Source: Desulfovibrio sp. (lineage in GTDB: Bacteria > Desulfobacterota > Desulfovibrionia > Desulfovibrionales > Desulfovibrionaceae). From it: a DNA stretch of 10,983 nt. The stretch spans positions 1 through 10,983 of the forward strand of contig JAQVZK010000044.1 of the NCBI GenBank assembly GCA_028708195.1. The letters are read 5' to 3'. Position numbers and translations under genes: made by a program. Below are positions 1 through 6,179 of the stretch, in pieces. Each line of letters opens with the position of its first letter. The first letter of the stretch is position 1. The notes under the pieces are model-generated. The model was given only the letters and a program-made list of their open reading frames with translations, did no database searches and had not been told where the DNA came from.

Positions 1-1251
1 CCCATCCCCCTGAGCAGGGGCTTGGTCTTGCGCGGAGTGGGGCACGCTGACGCGCCACTCCCCCTCATTTGCGCCGTTTTCCGGTTCCGGGCGCTGTATG
101 AGCGAGGGGTTGTCCAACCGCCCCCAGAAGCCCTGTGGACGGGCACCCGCACCGCTTGCTGCTGCCCCTGGGTGGTCCGCGCCACCAGCGGAAGCGCCAT
201 CCGCAGGGGCAGCGTCGCGCCAGGCCGCGTCGGCCACGTCAAAGGAGGTGACAAGCGCGCCCTGCACAGCGTGCAGCACAGCGGAAAACACGGCGGATTC
301 GTCCCTAAAACGCACTTCGCTCTTGGCCGGATGCACATTGACGTCCACTTCTGCCGGGTCCATTTCAACAAAGAGCACAATCTGCGGATAATCCCTGCTG
401 GTCATGCGCCCCTTGTAGGCTTCGCGCACGGCAGCCAGCAGGCGTTTATCCGTAACGGAGCGCCCGTTGACATACAGAAGGATGCGGTCGCCGCGCGGCT
501 GGCTCACATTGGGCAGGGCCGCCAGACCGTGGGCGCGTATGTCGTGCCGCTTGCCGTCAAAGGGGCGCAGGGCATCCACAATAAGCCGGGGCCACAGTAT
601 GCCAAGCCGCCCGGCAAGCGTTTGCCCTGGCAGAAAACGCAGGGCTTCGCGCTCGCCAGAACGCAGACAAAAGCCAACTTCTGGCCGGGTGAGCGCCAGA
701 CGGGCCATCCAGTCCTGGGCACGTTTGAACTCTGTGGAGGGGGTCTTTAAAAACTTTAGCCGGGCTGGTATGTTGGAAAAAAGGTCGCGCACCTCAACCA
801 GCGTACCCTTGTGCAGAGCCGCAGGGCCAGCCCCTTTGAGCAGACCGTGCTCCACATCCACCCGGTGGGCCGTGACGCGCCCGTCTTCACCCTCATGGGC
901 GGACGTAATGGAGAAACGCGATACCGAGGCTATGCTTGGCAGGGCTTCACCGCGAAAGCCGTAGGAAAGGATACGCTCCAGATCTTCAAGGCAGGTAATC
1001 TTGCTGGTGGCGTGGCGGGTAACGGCCAGTTCCAGATCATCCGCAGGGATGCCGCTGCCGTCATCCTGCACACTGATAAGGCTTTGACCACCGTTTTCGA
1101 GGCAAACATCTATCTGGCCAGCCTGAGCATCCAGGCTGTTTTCCACCAGTTCTTTCAACACGCTGGCGGGCCGCTCAACCACTTCGCCTGCGGCGATTTG
1201 GTTACGCAGCTCAGGCGGCAGCAAACGAATATGACGATTATTTTCAGACAT
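1..1251 (-). CDS. mutL: DNA mismatch repair protein MutL, N-terminal part (cut by window edge)
   Basis: MutL is the GHKL-ATPase that links MutS mismatch recognition to strand incision and excision. The 417 residues visible cover the ATPase and transducer domains and enter the linker. Seen: [12 protein letters not shown] at residues 17-28, ELVENSLDA with the expected catalytic E34 and Mg-ligand N38, DDGSGIP at 63-69 with D63, HATSKI at 80-85, [10 protein letters not shown] at 98-107, and [11 protein letters not shown] with the ATP-contacting K310. From about residue 345 the chain becomes Gly/Ala/Pro-rich, as expected for the MutL linker. The C-terminal dimerisation/endonuclease domain lies outside the window, so endonuclease activity cannot be judged. 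The ATG at 1251 places the conserved N-terminus correctly. An in-frame ATG at 1281 would add ten residues but falls in the proposed -35 box. No Shine-Dalgarno sequence precedes either start. It is transcribed divergently from the next gene. Confidence 0.97.
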   Translation of the reverse strand, partial: MSENNRHIRLLPPELRNQIAAGEVVERPASVLKELVENSLDAQAGQIDVCLENGGQSLISVQDDGSGIPADDLELAVTRHATSKITCLEDLERILSYGFRGEALPSIASVSRFSITSAHEGEDGRVTAHRVDVEHGLLKGAGPAALHKGTLVEVRDLFSNIPARLKFLKTPSTEFKRAQDWMARLALTRPEVGFCLRSGEREALRFLPGQTLAGRLGILWPRLIVDALRPFDGKRHDIRAHGLAALPNVSQPRGDRILLYVNGRSVTDKRLLAAVREAYKGRMTSRDYPQIVLFVEMDPAEVDVNVHPAKSEVRFRDESAVFSAVLHAVQGALVTSFDVADAAWRDAAPADGASAGGADHPGAAASGAGARPQGFWGRLDNPSLIQRPEPENGANEGEWRVSVPHSAQDQAPAQGDG

Positions 1252-1257
1252 GGTTTC

Positions 1258-1286
1258 AGTGTAAACGCCAGTGTAATGCATGGCAA
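1258..1286 (-). promoter_or_regulatory. Candidate mutL promoter with start point at the ATG
   Basis: On the minus strand a -35-like TTGCCA (1286-1281, five of six matches to TTGACA) is followed by a 17-bp spacer and a -10-like TACACT (1263-1258, four of six matches to TATAAT). Six bases then separate the -10 from the ATG at 1251. The expected transcription start would be at or beside the A of the start codon, which fits the lack of a Shine-Dalgarno sequence. Predicted by eye only. Confidence 0.45.
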
Positions 1287-1334
1287 GTCAGTACGCCGTG
1301 CGGCAAAATTCCGGTTTGGGTCACGACGCGGGGC

Positions 1335-1362
1335 TTGCCTTGCCGCCAGGGGTGCTTATCTT
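1335..1362 (+). promoter_or_regulatory. Weak candidate promoter of the CxxC protein gene
   Basis: TTGCCT (1335-1340) and TATCTT (1357-1362) are separated by 16 bp, and each matches four of six sigma70 consensus bases. The start would be near 1369, giving a leader of about 75 nt before the ATG at 1444. An 8-bp inverted repeat (1337-1344 with 1368-1375, gccttgcc/ggcaaggc) brackets the -10 and the presumed start point, so it could be an operator or a 5' hairpin. The rest of the 192-bp divergent spacer shows only a 9-base direct repeat, aagcgcgcg, at 1379 and 1402. Confidence 0.3.
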
Positions 1363-1443
1363 TGGAAGGCAAGGCTCAAAGCGCGCGCTGCCGTCACCAT
1401 CAAGCGCGCGGACAGAATGCGCCGGAGCCTGAGGGAGATAATA

Positions 1444-1749
1444 ATGCAGAGCAACACACTCACAGCCATAGCCGAACCCCTGAACGGCCCCCTTGTTGGC
1501 GAGGGGTATGACCCTGAACTCCTCTATGTGGAATGCGGACGGTGTGGTTCGCCCGTCATGTGGGAGCAAGGCAAGGCTACGCATATTCTTGGACTGGCGG
1601 GCATTGATCCGCTGGAATTGGACTCGTCCTGCCTGCTGGTTACGGACGCTTGCTCCACATGCGGCGGCAAGGGGCACTATACTGTTCAGATTTTTCGCGT
1701 CAGCGGCGATGCGCAAACGCGCCGCCCACCGTATTTCGGCAATGCGTAG
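1444..1749 (+). CDS. Small conserved-looking protein with two CxxC pairs (putative zinc ribbon)
   Basis: A 101-residue soluble protein that I do not recognise by name. It has C31-GR-C34 and C70-ST-C73, each followed by Gly, and an extra Cys at 63. Two CxxC knuckles about 35 residues apart are the usual geometry of a single zinc-ribbon site, so structural Zn binding is likely, but no function follows from that. There is no signal peptide or membrane segment. The Arg/Pro-rich tail is probably disordered. The start is set by a GAGGGAG Shine-Dalgarno six bases before the ATG. The reading frame is open far upstream, but that part is antisense to mutL and has no start signal. The gene stands alone: it is divergent from mutL and ends 36 bp before a strong terminator, so it forms a single-gene transcription unit. 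Confidence 0.8.
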   Translation: MQSNTLTAIAEPLNGPLVGEGYDPELLYVECGRCGSPVMWEQGKATHILGLAGIDPLELDSSCLLVTDACSTCGGKGHYTVQIFRVSGDAQTRRPPYFGNA

Positions 1750-1784
1750 ACAGGGGCGGAAACTACCCCACCTGCCCCAAGACA

Positions 1785-1819
1785 GGCCGCCGGTTCATGT
1801 GCCCGGCGGCCCTTTTTTT
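1785..1819 (+). terminator. Intrinsic terminator of the CxxC protein gene
   Basis: A perfect 9-bp GC-rich stem (ggccgccgg 1785-1793, ccggcggcc 1803-1811) with a 9-nt loop is followed by seven Ts at 1813-1819. It starts 36 bp after the stop codon and is a textbook Rho-independent terminator in the plus direction. Confidence 0.9.
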
Positions 1820-1907
1820 GGGTTGAACAGTTTGTGGGGGAATATCTTGCGGCTTGAAAGGCTTTTTTGAGGGCGAATAGCGGGATTTTATCCCCCTGAG
1901 CCCCATG

Positions 1908-1940
1908 AATGCCCGGCACCACACTGTGGTGCCGGGCATT
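1908..1940. repeat. 33-bp inverted repeat, perfect 16-bp arms, downstream of purE
   Basis: The arms aatgcccggcaccaca (1908-1923) and tgtggtgccgggcatt (1925-1940) are exact reverse complements around one central base (1924). As RNA this would be a very stable hairpin. It lies 37 bp beyond the purE stop codon, between convergent genes. Neither strand has a T-run immediately after it, so it is not a classical intrinsic terminator. A U-less terminator, an mRNA 3'-end stabiliser or a protein-binding palindrome are all possible. The 228 bp between 1750 and 1977 hold only this repeat and the terminator at 1785. Confidence 0.85.
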
Positions 1941-1977
1941 CTGTACATCGCAGAGGTGTAAAAACCTTTATGACGTT

Positions 1978-2475
1978 TTATGCGTATTTGCGGCTGATTT
2001 CTTCGCCAGCATTTTCCACGTCGGCCCGCATTTTGGCGCGGGCAGCGTCAATTTTTGCAGCCAGAGCCGGGTCAGCCAGGGCCAGAATCTGGGCGGCAAG
2101 CCAGGCGGCATTGCGCGCGCCCGCCTTGTCCAGAGCCACTGTGGCCACGGGGAAGCCGGGGGGCATCTGCACCGTTGAAAGCAGAGCATCCATACCGCCA
2201 AGAGCCACGCTGGACACAGGAATGCCAATGACCGGGCGTATGGTGCGCGCGGCAACGGCCCCGGCCAGATGCGCCGCCATACCCGCTGCGCAAATGAATA
2301 CCTGCGCGCCCGCTGCTTCGCAGTCAGCCACAAGTTTCTCTGTGCGCTCGGGGGTACGGTGCGCCGAGCTCACGGTAATGAGGCTGCTTATGCCAAGACT
2401 CTTCAGCACTTCCACACAGGGGCTCACCTTGTCTTCATCAGACTGTGAACCCATTAATATGACCACTTTCGCCAT
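1978..2475 (-). CDS. purE: PurE, class I N5-carboxyaminoimidazole ribonucleotide mutase
   Basis: Catalytic step of de novo purine synthesis that moves the carboxyl of N5-CAIR to form CAIR. In bacteria it usually follows PurK, which is not in this window. The protein has 165 residues, the normal single-domain length. Seen: MGSQSD at 8-13 (phosphate/substrate loop), SSAHRTP at 36-42, [10 protein letters not shown] at 63-72, and the [20 protein letters not shown] region with the GKAG-like DKAGARNAA segment, all in class I order. Where E. coli PurE has GAGGAAHLPG, this protein has Met for a Gly and Ala for the Pro. The start is supported by an AGAGGAT Shine-Dalgarno about six bases upstream. It lies 221 bp downstream of purD in the same direction, so it may be read from purD or from a promoter in that spacer. 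Confidence 0.97.
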   Translation of the reverse strand: MAKVVILMGSQSDEDKVSPCVEVLKSLGISSLITVSSAHRTPERTEKLVADCEAAGAQVFICAAGMAAHLAGAVAARTIRPVIGIPVSSVALGGMDALLSTVQMPPGFPVATVALDKAGARNAAWLAAQILALADPALAAKIDAARAKMRADVENAGEEISRKYA

Positions 2476-2491
2476 GTTGTATCCTCTGGTT

Positions 2492-2507
2492 CCGGCCCAA
2501 GGGCCGG
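2492..2507 (-). other. Short hairpin in the purE 5' leader
   Basis: The arms ccggccc (2492-2498) and gggccgg (2501-2507) form a compact GC hairpin. It sits a few bases upstream of the purE Shine-Dalgarno in the mRNA, close enough to influence ribosome access. No alternative pairing partner that would sequester the ribosome site was found. Confidence 0.45.
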
Positions 2508-2518
2508 GGGTGATCTAT

Positions 2519-2545
2519 AGAGCACTTTTACTGTTAAATTGCTCT
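2519..2545. repeat. Imperfect inverted repeat upstream of purE
   Basis: agagca (2519-2524) and tgctct (2540-2545) are exact reverse complements. After one mismatch, ttt and aaa continue the pairing around an AT-rich centre. The sequence is strikingly AT-rich against its GC-rich surroundings and is followed on the minus strand by TATAG. It could be an operator/promoter element or an RNA hairpin. I cannot assign a regulator. Confidence 0.4.
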
Positions 2546-2630
2546 GGCGACTGCGGGATCAGACGCCCGCCATGACGGCGTAAACACAATCTATTTGCGC
2601 TGTTGCGCGCCGTAACAGGGGCCTCTTAAG

Positions 2631-2654
2631 CTTTGAGAATGTACATTCTCAAAG
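2631..2654. repeat. Perfect 24-bp palindrome between purD and purE
   Basis: The arms ctttgagaatgt (2631-2642) and acattctcaaag (2643-2654) are exact reverse complements with no spacer. The palindrome is AT-rich in a GC-rich region and lies 43 bp beyond the purD stop and about 155 bp before the purE start. No T-run follows on either strand, so a terminator is unlikely. A gapless palindrome of this length fits a dimeric DNA-binding protein site, or a 10-bp RNA stem with a GUAC loop. It does not match the CRP/FNR, Fur, Rex or LexA consensus as I know them. Confidence 0.85.
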
Positions 2655-2678
2655 TTAATCTACTATAGTTCCTGCAAG

Positions 2679-2694
2679 CCGCGTCGCCACGCGG
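2679..2694 (-). other. Hairpin directly after the purD stop codon
   Basis: ccgcgt (2679-2684) and acgcgg (2689-2694) form a perfect 6-bp GC stem with a 4-nt loop, starting two bases after the purD stop on the mRNA. There is no U-tract. It is one of several inverted repeats in the 221-bp purD-purE spacer, together with a weaker one at 2600-2618 (ctgtt/aacag). Confidence 0.4.
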
Positions 2695-2696
2695 GA

Positions 2697-3983
2697 CTAT
2701 TTTCCTTTCAGCCTGTTGATGCCCTTCTGGCCGATGTCCTTGCGGTAAAAGCCGCCGTCCATGCGCACCTTTTCAACGGCGGCATAGGCGGCCTGCTGCG
2801 CGCCTTCAAGGTCGTCGCCAAGTGCGGTGATGCAGAGCACGCGCCCGCCGTTGGACACAAGCACGTCGTCCCTGACGGTTGTGCCGCTATGAAAAACCTT
2901 GACGCCCGGCAGCGCGTCGGCATCGGCAATGCCCGTAATGGGCGTACCCTTGGCGTAAGCGCCAGGATACCCCGCAGCGGTCATGACCACGCCCAACGCC
3001 GTCCTGGCGCTCTGCCCGATGCTGGCAGGGTCAAGCTTGCCAGCAACGCAGTCAAGCATGATGCGGGGCAAATCGCCCTCAAGCCGCATGAGCATGGGCT
3101 GGCATTCCGGGTCGCCGAAACGCACGTTATATTCCAGCACCTTGGGGCCGTCGGCGGTCATCATCAATCCGGCATAGAGCATGCCCACAAAGGGATGGCC
3201 GTCCTTGGCAAGCTCGCGCAGGATGGGCCGCACGGTAATGTCGGCCATTTCCTCAAGCATGCTGTCGGGCAAAACCGGGGCCGGGCTGTAGGCACCCATG
3301 CCGCCGGTATTGGGGCCCTCGTCATTGTCAAAAACCCGCTTGTGGTCCTGGGCCGAAGGCAGGGGCACGGCGCGCTCGCCATCGCACATGCAGAGAAAGG
3401 AAGCCTCCTCGCCCACAAGCCATTCTTCAAGCACCACAAGGTCACCGGCAGAACCAAAGGCGCGGTCGCTCATGATGTCATTCAGGGCCTGCAAGGCCTG
3501 CTGCGCATCTGCGGCCATGATGACGCCCTTGCCAGCCGCCAGGCCATCAGCCTTGACCACCAGGGGCGCTGCCGCCCTGAGTACATGGTTTCGCGCCATC
3601 CCCACATCGCTGAACACCGCGCTGTGGGCCGTGGGCACATTGGCCCTGGCCATGATCTCCTTGGCAAAGGCCTTGCTGCCTTCAAGCTTTGCGCCGTAGC
3701 TGTCAGGCCCAAAGCAGGCGATGCCCGCTTCACGCATGCGGTCGGTGATGCCCAACGTCAACGGAAGCTCGGGGCCGGGCACAACAAGATCAATCTTTTC
3801 CCTGCGCGCAAGCTCCACCAGCCCGTCCAGGTCTTCAACAGACACGGACACGTTGACCGCGCCCTCCCTGCTGGTTCCCCCATTGCCGGGCGCGGCAAAA
3901 ACCGCTTCCACATTGGGGCTTTGCATGAATTTCCAGACCAGGGCGTGTTCTCGCCCACCGGAACCAATCACCAGGATGCGCAT
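2697..3983 (-). CDS. purD: PurD, phosphoribosylamine-glycine ligase
   Basis: ATP-grasp enzyme that joins 5-phosphoribosylamine and glycine to give GAR, the second step of purine synthesis. The protein has 428 residues, the usual bacterial length. Seen in order: MRILVIGSGGREHAL (1-15), PGNGGT (32-37), PGPELPL (69-75), the ATP-grasp lysine loop VVKADGLAAGKGV (142-154), EEWLVGEEASF (176-186), QDHKRVFDNDEGPNTGGMG (202-220), and EYNVRFGDPE with metal/ATP ligands (274-283). All domains are present and no key residue appears lost. The start at 3983 is set by AAGGAG five bases upstream and by the conserved N-terminus. An in-frame ATG at 4016 would add 11 residues encoded across a terminator hairpin and is rejected. 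It has the same orientation as purE downstream and the FG-GAP gene upstream. Confidence 0.98.
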   Translation of the reverse strand: MRILVIGSGGREHALVWKFMQSPNVEAVFAAPGNGGTSREGAVNVSVSVEDLDGLVELARREKIDLVVPGPELPLTLGITDRMREAGIACFGPDSYGAKLEGSKAFAKEIMARANVPTAHSAVFSDVGMARNHVLRAAAPLVVKADGLAAGKGVIMAADAQQALQALNDIMSDRAFGSAGDLVVLEEWLVGEEASFLCMCDGERAVPLPSAQDHKRVFDNDEGPNTGGMGAYSPAPVLPDSMLEEMADITVRPILRELAKDGHPFVGMLYAGLMMTADGPKVLEYNVRFGDPECQPMLMRLEGDLPRIMLDCVAGKLDPASIGQSARTALGVVMTAAGYPGAYAKGTPITGIADADALPGVKVFHSGTTVRDDVLVSNGGRVLCITALGDDLEGAQQAAYAAVEKVRMDGGFYRKDIGQKGINRLKGK

Positions 3984-4005
3984 GCCGTCTCCTTGACGTG
4001 TACGG

Positions 4006-4038
4006 AATAAAAGCAAAGCCCCGAAAAGGGGGCTTTGC
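4006..4038 (-). terminator. Intrinsic terminator between the FG-GAP gene and purD
   Basis: On the minus strand a perfect 10-bp stem (GCAAAGCCCC/GGGGCTTTGC, 4038-4029 with 4022-4013) with a 6-nt loop is followed by TTTTATT at 4012-4006. This should end the FG-GAP transcript. Its U-tract ends only 13 bp before the purD Shine-Dalgarno, leaving almost no room for a separate purD promoter. Confidence 0.9.
4007..4015 (-). promoter_or_regulatory. Candidate extended -10 promoter of purD overlapping the terminator
   Basis: The minus strand reads TG-C-TTTTAT (4015-4007), a TGn extended -10 with four of six matches to TATAAT and no good -35. A start near 4001-3999 would give a leader of about 17-20 nt that carries the AAGGAG Shine-Dalgarno of purD. 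The element lies in the terminator's 3' arm and U-tract. The alternative is that purD depends on read-through. Confidence 0.35.
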
Positions 4039-4043
4039 CAGGG

Positions 4044-4079
4044 GCGGACAGCCCGCTGCAGAATGCGTGGGCTGTCCGC
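4044..4079 (-). other. Second strong hairpin downstream of the FG-GAP gene
   Basis: gcggacagccc (4044-4054) and gggctgtccgc (4069-4079) form a perfect 11-bp stem with a 14-nt loop, 12 bp after the FG-GAP stop codon. It has no T-run of its own. Five bases separate it from the terminator at 4006-4038, so the FG-GAP mRNA would end in two stacked hairpins, which would be expected to protect the 3' end. Confidence 0.65.
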
Positions 4080-4091
4080 GCCCGACGTTTT

Positions 4092-5774
4092 CTAATTGGG
4101 GTTTATTTCAAAATCGCTCAAATCTGCCGGCACATTGGGGTTGGTGGCCGAAACGTCCAGCGGGTAGGCCGTGATCATGCACTGGCGGCTGCCAATGCCA
4201 AGGTCGGGGGAGGTGTTCAGCCCAACCACAAGATCAAGCACGCCGTTATTGGTCACGTCGGCCAGATCCACAGCAGCCACTGAGCCGCGGATGCGGCGCG
4301 TCTTCCACTTGAGGCCGAGGCCAACGCCGTCCCAGTACAGGGCGTGAATTTCACCCTGCGGGAAGTAGCGGTAGCGGTCGAATATCTGCGAAGCCGTTGA
4401 TATGGGCTTGTTGAGCAGCAGGGTGTATTCGCCGGTACGGCCAATATCGGCAGCGATCAGGTTCATAGGAGCATAGTACTTGCTGGGCAGTTGGTAGTTC
4501 TTGTCAACGCCAAGGCCGGGCATGCCCTTATAGTGGTCCATGCCGGTGGCCGAACCCGAAAAGCGCTCCATCGTGGTGTGCACAAGCGTATTGCCGTTGC
4601 CCTGAAAGACCTTGAGGCGTTCGTCGTCAGTCAGCATGACAAGCTGATCGCCCTTGTTGCCTTTGCCGCCGGGCAGCCAGGCCACGTTAAAGACCGTGGC
4701 ACCGCTGGGCAGGTCAAGCCGCGTTCCGAAGCTGTACTTGCCACTGGTTTTCACCATGGTGTACACGCCGGGGGCAAACAGTTTCAGCGAATCCCAACCC
4801 TGGCCCACGAGGGTAGGCGTGAAGGTGGGGGGCAGACGCACAACGCTTGCAAAGTAGGGGATGCGCTCCGCCACCTGCGTGAACTTGTTGCCCTTGAAGC
4901 CGTAAAAGTAGCTGTAGGGACGGTTGCTCTCGCCTTCAAACGTGGCCACCACCAGATCCATTGCGCCGTCGCGGTTCAGGTCGATAGCCCGCAAGGAGAA
5001 GTTCTGGTTGGAACGCGAAACAAGGGTTTCACCCAGCAGTTTCAGCTTGCCTTCGTTATCCCACATATAAATACGCAGGTGGTTGTCGCTCATGAGGGCA
5101 ATTTCGTTCTTGCCGTCGCCGTTGAAGTCGGCCACGGCCATGCCCACCATGGTGAACGGCAGACGCTGGCTGCGCAGGCGCGAACCGTCGCCGGCACCGG
5201 CGCCCTGATAGCGGAACTGCGGGTTCAGGTACACCTGCTGCTGGCCCGTTTCATTGGTGATGATGTCACCGCCGGGAGCCATAGAGCCACGGGGGCCGGT
5301 TGCCGCCGTGCTGCCAGGTGAACGCACACCGGAAAGGCCAAATACTTCCTGGCCGAGGGCGGCGCTCAGGTTCTGCACAGTGCCCGTCAGGGCGCTCACA
5401 GAGCTCTGCCCGGTCTTGCTCCAGGTTTTTCCGGCCTTGTCCACGCTGTTGACCATGATGGTGCAGTCATTGCCCACCACATTGACCGACCCCCAGATGG
5501 CGTAGTCTGCGCCGGAGGAGTTCATGGCCTTGCTGGCTTCTGCCTGCGAAGTGCCCTTGCCTTGAGCAGCGCGCACGTCAAGCACACCGGGGCGGTTCAG
5601 ACGGCCCTGAATGGTGGCCGGAACGGCCTTGGAAAGGTAAGCGTAGCTTTGCGGCGCATTCACCGTGAAAGGTAGCACCACGGCACTTTTGGCTGCAGCC
5701 TGCGTTGCCGAGGTAAACCCGGTGGCAAGCAGCGCGAGGCAGACCGCAAAAGTCAGTCGCATGGCAAATTTCAT
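4092..5774 (-). CDS. Secreted FG-GAP/VCBS-repeat protein
   Basis: A 560-residue exported protein without a recognised name. Residues 1-28 are a Sec-type signal peptide (basic MKFAMR, hydrophobic TFAVCLALLATGF, cleavage expected near SATQAAA). No lipobox Cys is at the right place. Residues about 30-145 form an alpha/beta region (AVVLPFTVNA, GADYAIWGSV) that resembles the TolB-N/LpoB type of periplasmic fold, by eye only. A Gly/Ser/Pro linker (148-200) follows. The rest looks like a beta-propeller with FG-GAP calcium loops: DFNGDGKNE (216-224) and DLNRDGAMD (265-273) are intact, while DIGRTG (443-448) and DVTNNGVLD (506-514) are degenerate. A periplasmic or surface role is expected and the ligand is unknown. 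The start is set by AAGGAGA five bases upstream. The gene is first in its transcription unit and ends at two hairpins. Confidence 0.88.
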   Translation of the reverse strand: MKFAMRLTFAVCLALLATGFTSATQAAAKSAVVLPFTVNAPQSYAYLSKAVPATIQGRLNRPGVLDVRAAQGKGTSQAEASKAMNSSGADYAIWGSVNVVGNDCTIMVNSVDKAGKTWSKTGQSSVSALTGTVQNLSAALGQEVFGLSGVRSPGSTAATGPRGSMAPGGDIITNETGQQQVYLNPQFRYQGAGAGDGSRLRSQRLPFTMVGMAVADFNGDGKNEIALMSDNHLRIYMWDNEGKLKLLGETLVSRSNQNFSLRAIDLNRDGAMDLVVATFEGESNRPYSYFYGFKGNKFTQVAERIPYFASVVRLPPTFTPTLVGQGWDSLKLFAPGVYTMVKTSGKYSFGTRLDLPSGATVFNVAWLPGGKGNKGDQLVMLTDDERLKVFQGNGNTLVHTTMERFSGSATGMDHYKGMPGLGVDKNYQLPSKYYAPMNLIAADIGRTGEYTLLLNKPISTASQIFDRYRYFPQGEIHALYWDGVGLGLKWKTRRIRGSVAAVDLADVTNNGVLDLVVGLNTSPDLGIGSRQCMITAYPLDVSATNPNVPADLSDFEINPN

Positions 5775-6179
5775 TCCGTTCTCCTTGGGTATCTTGCCAG
5801 ATTCCCGGTAAAATAAAGGAAGCTCCGATCAGGGCGGCTTTTTTGCTTACGGCGTGCAAGGCCGTTTTTGGACGAAGCACGTCGCAAAAATCGGGCAAGG
5901 CAAAGCCATACAGCCACATCAGCGATGCAATGGCGCCTAAATTTCAAAAACCGTCGATCAGGGTCCCTGGGGGCCAGCAGCAGCCGCAAAGGTGCGTCAG
6001 CCGTCGCGCCCACGGGTCTCACCCGCACTGAACGCGGATGGCATGGCACCCTATGGATACCATACCGGCGCACTATACGCGCAGTTGGCGCGCCGCGCAA
6101 CATCTGGAAAATGCCGTCAGTACGGAATTTCCGGCAAAAAGCTCTTGCGGCCCGAACCTCCTGCCCATACTATGCCGCC
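5775..6179. other. 405-bp divergent intergenic region
   Basis: This separates the FG-GAP gene (minus) from the RNA methyltransferase gene (plus). No convincing small ORF or tRNA was found, and the open frames through it lack start signals and recognisable protein. It holds a small hairpin with a T-run in the plus direction (acggc 5849-5853, gccgt 5861-5865, then T to 5869), which has no plus-strand gene to terminate. A second pairing, tttttg-gacg with cgtc-g-caaaaa, lies at about 5865-5895. A short tatgg/ccata repeat lies at 6051-6063. I found no good promoter for the FG-GAP gene. The promoter candidate for the methyltransferase is listed separately. Confidence 0.5.
6145..6173 (+). promoter_or_regulatory. 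Candidate promoter of the RNA methyltransferase with start point at the ATG
   Basis: TTGCGG (6145-6150), a 17-bp spacer, then TACTAT (6168-6173, four of six matches to TATAAT). Six bases later comes the ATG at 6180. The -35 is weak (three of six), but spacing and placement match the candidates at mutL and hypF, and there is no Shine-Dalgarno. Confidence 0.4.

Noticed and set aside
22..750. Plus-strand open frames opposite mutL, including one continuing from 811 into the CxxC gene.
   Set aside because: They are antisense shadows of mutL. Only the part from 1444, which has a Shine-Dalgarno, is supported as coding.
2889..4010. A 373-codon plus-strand open frame opposite purD.
   Set aside because: There is no start signal and no recognisable protein. 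purD on the minus strand has all its family motifs.
4491..5321. A 276-codon plus-strand open frame opposite the FG-GAP gene.
   Set aside because: It is an antisense shadow with His/Ala/Val-rich composition and no ribosome site.
5849..5869. A hairpin with T-run in the plus direction, resembling an intrinsic terminator.
   Set aside because: The stem is only 5 bp and no plus-strand gene precedes it. Kept only as a note in the intergenic entry.
5868..6179. N-terminal extension of the RNA methyltransferase (up to 104 residues).
   Set aside because: The extension is Arg-rich and unlike the family. The conserved protein begins at about 6180, and a promoter-like sequence sits directly upstream.
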